A stretch of 64,000 bases of DNA from an uncultured Oribacterium sp. Its GTDB lineage: Bacteria > Bacillota > Clostridia > Lachnospirales > Lachnospiraceae. The position numbers and the translations under genes are program-made. Location of the stretch: the NCBI GenBank assembly GCA_946413525.1, contig CAMKKZ010000001.1, positions 1 to 64,000 on the forward strand, given 5' to 3'. Each line of letters opens with the position of its first letter. Position 1 is the first letter of the stretch. The notes below the pieces were generated by a model, which saw nothing but the letters and a program-made list of their open reading frames with translations, was not told where the DNA came from and did not search any database. Shown here piece by piece: positions 58,665 through 64,000 of the stretch.

Positions 58665-59813
58665 TCAGTCCTCCCTGTCCTGTCCTCTTCGCTGTAAAGC
58701 AACATTCAAAGTAATTCCAAAACCTGCATAGACAGAAATGAGCGAACTCACGCCGCGTGAAAAAAAAGGCAACGTGATTCCGGTATTTGGAAACAATCCG
58801 GTAGCTACGGCTATATTTGTATATGTCTGAAAACCAATCCAGGCCATCATTCCTATGGCAACCAACCTGCCGCTGATATTTTTCGCATTGTAAGCTATTA
58901 TAAGGCAGTCTATGATAATGAACAAGAAAATTATAATAATAACTACGGATCCTTTGAAGCCAAGCTCTTCACCGATTACGGCAAAAATAAAGTCATTATC
59001 CTCCTCCACAAGGAAATCACCATTTTTTACGGAAAAAATAGAATCATTATTCAAACCTTTGCCATTAAGCTTCCCGGAACCAATGGCCATCATGGAATAC
59101 ATTTGCTGATAAAAAGACTGCTGGTTTTCCGATGGATTCAGGAAAGTCAGGATTCGGTCGGCCTGATAGTCTTTCAGGAAAGGAATACGGTCATAATGGC
59201 CAAAACGGAACAGATAAAAAAAGATTCCTATGAACAAAAGTCCAATCAGCAAAGCCCCGAATATCCATTTTGAGCTGATGGGGGAGGCAAATACCATCGA
59301 AGCGATAATCACAGTCAGAATAATGGCCGTGGAAAGGTTTGGCTGTAACAAAATAAGGGCTATCGGCACAGAGTAATAGATCAGGGCCAAAAAAACAATG
59401 TGGGGAAGATTGATTTCATCCTTCACTTTCTGAAAATAATTGGCATAAAAAAGGATCAGGCCCACCTTGACAAATTCAGCAGGCTGGAGCTTCCCGATAA
59501 TGGGAAGCTGGATCCAGCGAACCGCGCCATGGCCGGAAGCCGTGCCGTATACCATCACCCCAATCAGCAGGGCCACTGACAGCACATACATCAATGTGGA
59601 TTGACGCATGAAATGCTTATAATCCACAAGTGAAAGGGCGATGCAGATAACTAAACCGGCGAAGGATCCCAGAATCTGACGAAGTACCTGCGGGTCATCA
59701 AATCCCGTGGCGCCCGTAGCGGAACGAATAATGAAAATACCAATGACATTAAGTATAATAATAGCTATAAGCAAGGGGAAATCATATCTTTTCAAATTGT
59801 AATCCAGTTTCAT
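58665..59813 (-). CDS. rodA: RodA, SEDS-family peptidoglycan glycosyltransferase
   Basis: Polymerises lipid II glycan strands during elongation together with PBP2. 382 residues and about ten membrane segments. HGAVRWIQLPIIGKLQPAEFVKVG, LLQPNLSTAIIL with its conserved Asn/Ser, DFIFAVIGEELGF and GITLPFFSRGVSSLISVY are SEDS motifs. AGGCAGG lies before the ATG. It is separated from mrdA by 159 bases in which no gene is seen. Confidence 0.96.
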   Translation of the reverse strand: MKLDYNLKRYDFPLLIAIIILNVIGIFIIRSATGATGFDDPQVLRQILGSFAGLVICIALSLVDYKHFMRQSTLMYVLSVALLIGVMVYGTASGHGAVRWIQLPIIGKLQPAEFVKVGLILFYANYFQKVKDEINLPHIVFLALIYYSVPIALILLQPNLSTAIILTVIIASMVFASPISSKWIFGALLIGLLFIGIFFYLFRFGHYDRIPFLKDYQADRILTFLNPSENQQSFYQQMYSMMAIGSGKLNGKGLNNDSIFSVKNGDFLVEEDNDFIFAVIGEELGFKGSVVIIIIFLFIIIDCLIIAYNAKNISGRLVAIGMMAWIGFQTYTNIAVATGLFPNTGITLPFFSRGVSSLISVYAGFGITLNVALQRRGQDRED

Positions 59814-59972
59814 TTTGCCTGCCTTTCAGGAATCCGAGCAGCGCATGGATATATGATACCTTCCATTCACAATGTCTCGGAAAATGCTTCCGGGAAGTCC
59901 GCGTGATTGTGGGTATGACAATCAAGGCCATGCCTGAAATCAGCCAGGCAGAATTTCACCGGGCAGAAATCA

Positions 59973-62843
59973 TCAGTCGGACACATTAACAGCCGAAACA
60001 TAAGATGCATCCAGCTTTAAAATTTCATCCAGAGTAATTTTCCCAAAGCAATAATTATATACACTATTTGCCAGCGTGGCCGCGTTTCCGGAGGAATAGC
60101 CATAAGGAATATTGACAGTGACGCTGATTTCGGGATTTTGATAGGGGGCATATGAGACGAAGACGGAATGATTTCCCCGGTCTTCCCTTTCCTGTGCCGT
60201 CCCCGTTTTGCCCGCCACCTCTATATCCTGGCCTGCGAAAATGCTTCTGCCAACCCCTTCTGTAATCATTCTGCGAAGACCGGTGCGAACGGCCATCCAT
60301 GTCTCCTCGCGAATGGAAAGTGTATCCTCTATTTCGGGCTCAACGATTTCCAGAACGCTTCCATCGGGTTCCGTTATTCTGTCGATGATGGACAAACGGA
60401 AAAGCGTCCCGTTATTTGCCACCGCGGTAATATAGCGGGCAAGCTGGGCATTATTATATGCGTGGTTCCCCTGTCCCATAGCCGATCTTTCCGGGTCGTA
60501 GTCAGAAATACGAGGTTCTGCTTCATCAATTTCTATTCCACTCTTATGGTCAAGGCCAAAAAGGCCCGCATATTTTCTGATCAGCTCCATTCCTTTTTCC
60601 GGATCATATTCCCCATCTCCCCTTGTGGCGAGCCTGTGGCCAACATCGGCAAAAAAGTAGTTACAGGAGTTCATGATACCGTCAATGATGTTTTCCTTGC
60701 CATGGGAATAGGGCCAAATCCAGCATCTTATATTCGGTGTTACCTCCTCATACTTTCCCGTGCAGTTGATTTCAGTGTACAGGTCGACAGCCCCCTCCTC
60801 AAGAGCTGCCACAGAGGTAATTGGTTTGAATGTAGAGCCGGGCGCAAGCTGTGTTTGAGTGGCGCAGTTTAACAGGGGCAAGGATAAATCTTCATTGCAT
60901 TGCCTTAGGTATTCGGATTCAGAAATTCGGTTATTGTCGAAACCGGGATAGGTTACGAGAGCCTTCACCTTTCCGGTCGCAATGTCCGTTACAACTACCG
61001 ATCCATTACACGGATCAAGCGCCAACTGGGCAGGCGTGATTTGCAGCTTCCTGATTTTGTCAATAAAGAACAGGTAGGCAAAATGGGAATCCCCTGTGGA
61101 AAGCTGAAGATAGGAATCCTGATCATATTCGAGACAACCCTGTTCAAACAACGCCATCAAAAGCAGGTATCCGGGCAGCCGCCTGTCTGCTATCGCATAT
61201 TTATACAAGACTTTGTCAAAACCGGGATCGTCACGGAGGAACTCCATGATTTTTTCAACAAAAAGATTGAAAATACGTCCTGTATCGGAATATTCCTCCG
61301 AAAGATTGAGCTTGGATGTATCAAGCCAGGATTCCTCTATGCCCATCATGATGAAATCACGAAGTGAAATGGTGTCATTCCTCCAGGCAGCGTAAGCCTG
61401 TGATTGCCGATAGGCCGCATTTCCCGTATCAATGATCCCTGAATTCTTCCCTGTCAGATAATCATAAATATATACAATATAGGCCTGCATATCCATCGGC
61501 AAATCTATAAGCCTGTCCGTTGAAGGATTCAGGAGCTCCTCTTCCGTCTCTTGAAGCTTTATTTCCTTGTTGGACAGAAAAATTTCCGCTATTTGTTTTT
61601 CCGCGGTGCCGGCATTCGGAAGAAATAGCCTCTGCCTGTCAATCACATTATTATTGATTAGCTGGAAATAGGCATCCTTCAGGGGGATAACAATTTGGGA
61701 TTGTTCCGCTGATTGTTGATCAATCTCATAACTTTCCACTATTTTTGAAACCAGCACGCCCGCCAGTTCCTGTTCCAGGAGATGATAAATCGCTATTTGG
61801 TCGTTTGCGGAAATTGTGGTATAAATGTCCTTTCCGGACTGAGGTTCTGTTTCAGAAAGAATTTCCAGGATGCTTCCCACAGAATTAAGATACATTTCCC
61901 TGTATCCCTTCTTTCCCTTCAGAATTCTTTCTTCGCTTTTTTCCAAACCCCACACGCCAACAATATCATTCAGTTCGTAATCCTCGTCCGTATTCTTCAG
62001 ATCCTTCAGTTGTTCTTCCCGAACCTGCCCTGTATAACCGACAATGTGTGACAGATAAGGGGCGTAATTGTACTTACGTACGGAGACGCCCTCAATATCA
62101 ACACCTTTAAGCTCCCCCCTCGATTCCAGGATTTCAGCCATGCACTCTTTTGAGACATTTGTCACAACCGTGGTTGTCTGATAACGCTGATAGGCTGTCA
62201 GCCTCATCGTATATAGTATGTTAATCATATCCAGCACGGTTTTGTCCGGAATGACTATGGCGTTTCCTTTGGAATCTCTGACATCATCGAAACGATAACG
62301 GGATTTTGAAAAATTGAATGTTTCTAACGGATTCATCTCAAAGTCCTTTTCGGAAAGGTCAGACATATTCCTGCCCCGGACATTTGCTATGAAGCGCCTC
62401 CGCTCATCCTCTGAATTGCACGTGAAATACATTTCCCCTTCTTCGGAAATCCGTATTTTGTACTGGGTCCGTATTGGATACTGATATTTTTCAATAATAC
62501 CCGCCAGCTTCATCAACATGGTGTTCCTGTCATTGATTCCCTCATTGGTGGTATTGTACGCGTCTATATCCGATATCACGATATTGTATTGAAGTTCATT
62601 ATAAGCGAGAAGATTTCCGTCACAGTCATAAATATTGCCCCTTGTGCCTGACATGGACACTCGGCGGAGCGTTCTGGATTGATATTCCTCGAGATATTCA
62701 TCACCATGAATGATTTGAAGCTGAAAAAGCTGCATTATGAGGATGACAAAAAGAACCGTAAATATTGTGCCTAGCGCGAACAACCTGGAGGCGACGACCC
62801 TGCCAAGTATTTCAAAAATAATTTCCCGTATTTCCTTAAACAT
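59973..62843 (-). CDS. mrdA: Penicillin-binding protein 2 with large insertion
   Basis: The class B transpeptidase partner of RodA. 956 residues from ATG 62843, which has AAGGAGGGGG 7 nt upstream; the frame is open 87 nt further without such a site. A membrane anchor is at about 20-42 and a PBP-dimer region follows (GTRGNIYDCDGNLLAYN). The active-site motifs are STFK, SCN (NSCNYFFADVG) and KTGTAQ. Family members usually have 600-700 residues. The excess is one insertion of about 240 residues between TTISANDQIAIYHLL and NGSVVVTDIATGKVKALVTY, with no domain I recognise. Confidence 0.95.
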   Translation of the reverse strand: MFKEIREIIFEILGRVVASRLFALGTIFTVLFVILIMQLFQLQIIHGDEYLEEYQSRTLRRVSMSGTRGNIYDCDGNLLAYNELQYNIVISDIDAYNTTNEGINDRNTMLMKLAGIIEKYQYPIRTQYKIRISEEGEMYFTCNSEDERRRFIANVRGRNMSDLSEKDFEMNPLETFNFSKSRYRFDDVRDSKGNAIVIPDKTVLDMINILYTMRLTAYQRYQTTTVVTNVSKECMAEILESRGELKGVDIEGVSVRKYNYAPYLSHIVGYTGQVREEQLKDLKNTDEDYELNDIVGVWGLEKSEERILKGKKGYREMYLNSVGSILEILSETEPQSGKDIYTTISANDQIAIYHLLEQELAGVLVSKIVESYEIDQQSAEQSQIVIPLKDAYFQLINNNVIDRQRLFLPNAGTAEKQIAEIFLSNKEIKLQETEEELLNPSTDRLIDLPMDMQAYIVYIYDYLTGKNSGIIDTGNAAYRQSQAYAAWRNDTISLRDFIMMGIEESWLDTSKLNLSEEYSDTGRIFNLFVEKIMEFLRDDPGFDKVLYKYAIADRRLPGYLLLMALFEQGCLEYDQDSYLQLSTGDSHFAYLFFIDKIRKLQITPAQLALDPCNGSVVVTDIATGKVKALVTYPGFDNNRISESEYLRQCNEDLSLPLLNCATQTQLAPGSTFKPITSVAALEEGAVDLYTEINCTGKYEEVTPNIRCWIWPYSHGKENIIDGIMNSCNYFFADVGHRLATRGDGEYDPEKGMELIRKYAGLFGLDHKSGIEIDEAEPRISDYDPERSAMGQGNHAYNNAQLARYITAVANNGTLFRLSIIDRITEPDGSVLEIVEPEIEDTLSIREETWMAVRTGLRRMITEGVGRSIFAGQDIEVAGKTGTAQEREDRGNHSVFVSYAPYQNPEISVTVNIPYGYSSGNAATLANSVYNYCFGKITLDEILKLDASYVSAVNVSD

Positions 62844-62926
62844 TTGGAATCCCCCTCCTTCTGACATATTTAGCCGCCCGACTTCCTGCTTGTAATGATT
62901 CCCTGGAAAGCGACGGGCATACCGAT

Positions 62927-63454
62927 TCAAAGGGATTCCATCTTCCTGCTTGCGGAAAAAAGAAAGCGATAGACCAACAGGGTCAGCATCAGGGAAAAGA
63001 TTATTGAAGGGAAAATAATATGCAGGAAATAATAAACAATATTGAACTTTCCCCGTATCAGAAATCGAAAAACATAGATATATATGTGATACAGCAGCTC
63101 ATTGAAAACACACATGAAAACAGGAAGAGTTATATATTCTTCATAATAAAAATGGCTGAAAAGGCCATTCATATAACCGACAAAGACAAAAATGAAGCTA
63201 TAGAAACCAAAGGAACCCGAATAAAACAAATCCATCAAAAGACCGGCGAAAAGCCCATAGAACATGCCTGGGACGCTCCCATGAATGAAGCCGAAGGAAA
63301 ATGTCACGATAAGGAGCAGGTTGGGCGTCGCGGAAAAAAAGGGGATCAAGGGGAAAATGGAAACCTGCATCAAAAAAGCCAAAATGATAATGATGAGATG
63401 ATAAAATATTGAAATTTTGCCGCTTTTTAGCTTTTTAGTTACCTTTAACTTCAT
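62927..63454 (-). CDS. mreD: Rod shape-determining protein MreD
   Basis: 175 residues with five or six membrane segments (SIFYHLIIIILAFLMQVSIF, NLLLIVTFSFGFIHGSVPGM as LLLIVTFSFGFIHG, FAGLLMDLFYSGSFGFYSFI). It links MreC and RodA/PBP2 in the elongasome. AGGGCGG precedes the ATG. It lies 51 nt downstream of mreC and 83 nt upstream of mrdA. Confidence 0.92.
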   Translation of the reverse strand: MKLKVTKKLKSGKISIFYHLIIIILAFLMQVSIFPLIPFFSATPNLLLIVTFSFGFIHGSVPGMFYGLFAGLLMDLFYSGSFGFYSFIFVFVGYMNGLFSHFYYEEYITLPVFMCVFNELLYHIYIYVFRFLIRGKFNIVYYFLHIIFPSIIFSLMLTLLVYRFLFSASRKMESL

Positions 63455-63505
63455 TTCCGCCCTGACATCCTCACTTTCATGTTTGTTTTCTGATCTTAGA
63501 CAATC

Positions 63506-64000
63506 CTAAGGAAGCTCGTTCAGTGTTCCCGGGTTTTCATCCAAAAATTGATCTGACTTAACATCGATTATGATCAATACCTCCCGCAGGTCATTAAAAT
63601 CAGCAGCGGGAACAAGATAACCATTCTTCATAAGATGCTTTGAATCTTCTTCTATGTCCATGGCATAACCCACGAGGATACCCGGCATGAAGCGTGAAGA
63701 AATATTTGATGTCACAATCCGATCCCCTTCCCGGATGGATGAATCCTTTTCAAGGTTTGTGATCCTTAGCCTGCCCTCCTGGAACAGCGTCAAATCTCCG
63801 GCCACGATGCATGTGTCACTGGAACGCATGCCCATGCAGGAAACCCTTGATTCATCATCGATAATGGAACGGACTGTGGCATAATTCAGGCCTACATCTG
63901 TAATGATGCCGACCAGGCCCCCGTTTGCCATCACATTCTGATCAACGCGAATCCCGTCTTGAGATCCCTTGTCGATACGGAATACATGGAACCAGTTCTC
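63506..64000 (-). CDS. mreC: Rod shape-determining protein MreC (C-terminal part)
   Basis: The gene runs off the window; the frame is open to position 64000 (start of the visible part WFHVFRIDKGSQDGIRVDQN). The C-terminal beta domains are seen: GLVGIITDVGLNYATVRSII and GDRIVTSNISSRFMPGILVG, ending in VLIIID. MreC is a periplasm-side scaffold of the elongation complex. The N-terminal membrane segment and coiled coil lie outside the window. Confidence 0.93.
   Translation of the reverse strand, partial: ENWFHVFRIDKGSQDGIRVDQNVMANGGLVGIITDVGLNYATVRSIIDDESRVSCMGMRSSDTCIVAGDLTLFQEGRLRITNLEKDSSIREGDRIVTSNISSRFMPGILVGYAMDIEEDSKHLMKNGYLVPAADFNDLREVLIIIDVKSDQFLDENPGTLNELP

Overview
The window reads as a chromosomal segment of an anaerobic, low-to-mid GC Firmicute, most likely a member of the Lachnospiraceae or a close clostridial relative. 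The basis is inference from gene content: the anaerobic (cbi-type) cobalamin pathway, sepF, mreCD/mrdA/rodA order, a TSCPD protein, choline-binding-type wall repeats, strong AGGAGG ribosome binding sites and canonical TTGNNN-17-TATAAT promoters. The left end is intergenic and the right end cuts through mreC.

Layout. 1-8.1 kb: carB, then three or four envelope or hypothetical genes (a secreted TIM-barrel hydrolase-like protein, a small TSCPD protein, a secreted Fn3 plus wall-repeat protein, a membrane protein with a disordered tail). 8.2-13 kb: queA, an rluF-like pseudouridine synthase with an apparent CTG start, ligA, lgt. 13.3-18.6 kb: an XRE regulator (minus), a lone tRNA-Val with its own promoter and terminator, an NCS2 purine permease, ilvB and ilvN. 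18.8-22 kb: a large zinc-ribbon/TM/TPR/wall-repeat protein that overlaps cbiD. 22-40.2 kb: a nearly complete late anaerobic cobalamin cluster, cbiD-cbiF-cbiG-cbiH-(rarA)-cbiJ-cbiET-cbiA::cobT-cobU-cobS-cobU-like-cbiB-cobD-cbiP-cobO-cbiC. 40.2-44.6 kb: a GntR/ABC ATPase/permease operon. 44.6-48.7 kb (minus): metF, a stand-alone MetH reactivation domain and a shortened metH, the main cobalamin consumer in the window. 49-49.7 kb: lexA, divergent from metF. 49.8-64 kb (minus): an NlpC/P60 protein, rluD, lspA, sepF, an HlyD-like protein, a P-loop protein, dacA, mgsA, rodA, mrdA, mreD, mreC, i.e. cell elongation and division functions.

The most unusual content is structural. Three families of dispersed palindromic repeats are woven through the + strand genes. 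Family 1 (about 10 copies) has a small GNRA-sized hairpin, a fixed linker and a second hairpin whose stem changes in compensating ways, and it ends in TAATAGGGGAGG, so that it usually supplies the Shine-Dalgarno of the next gene. Family 2 (7 sites) is built of up to four consecutive hairpins (A-B-C-D) and always begins within a few tens of bases after a stop codon. Family 3 is an 81-nt, three-hairpin unit found once between genes and twice in tandem inside the cobD reading frame, in frame, adding about 55 residues just before the catalytic lysine strand. The cobalamin genes also show unusual protein architecture: a CbiA-CobT fusion whose glutaminase nucleophile cysteine is glycine, and two CobU-like proteins that have each kept a different half of the family's conserved motifs. 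No cobalamin riboswitch was recognised.
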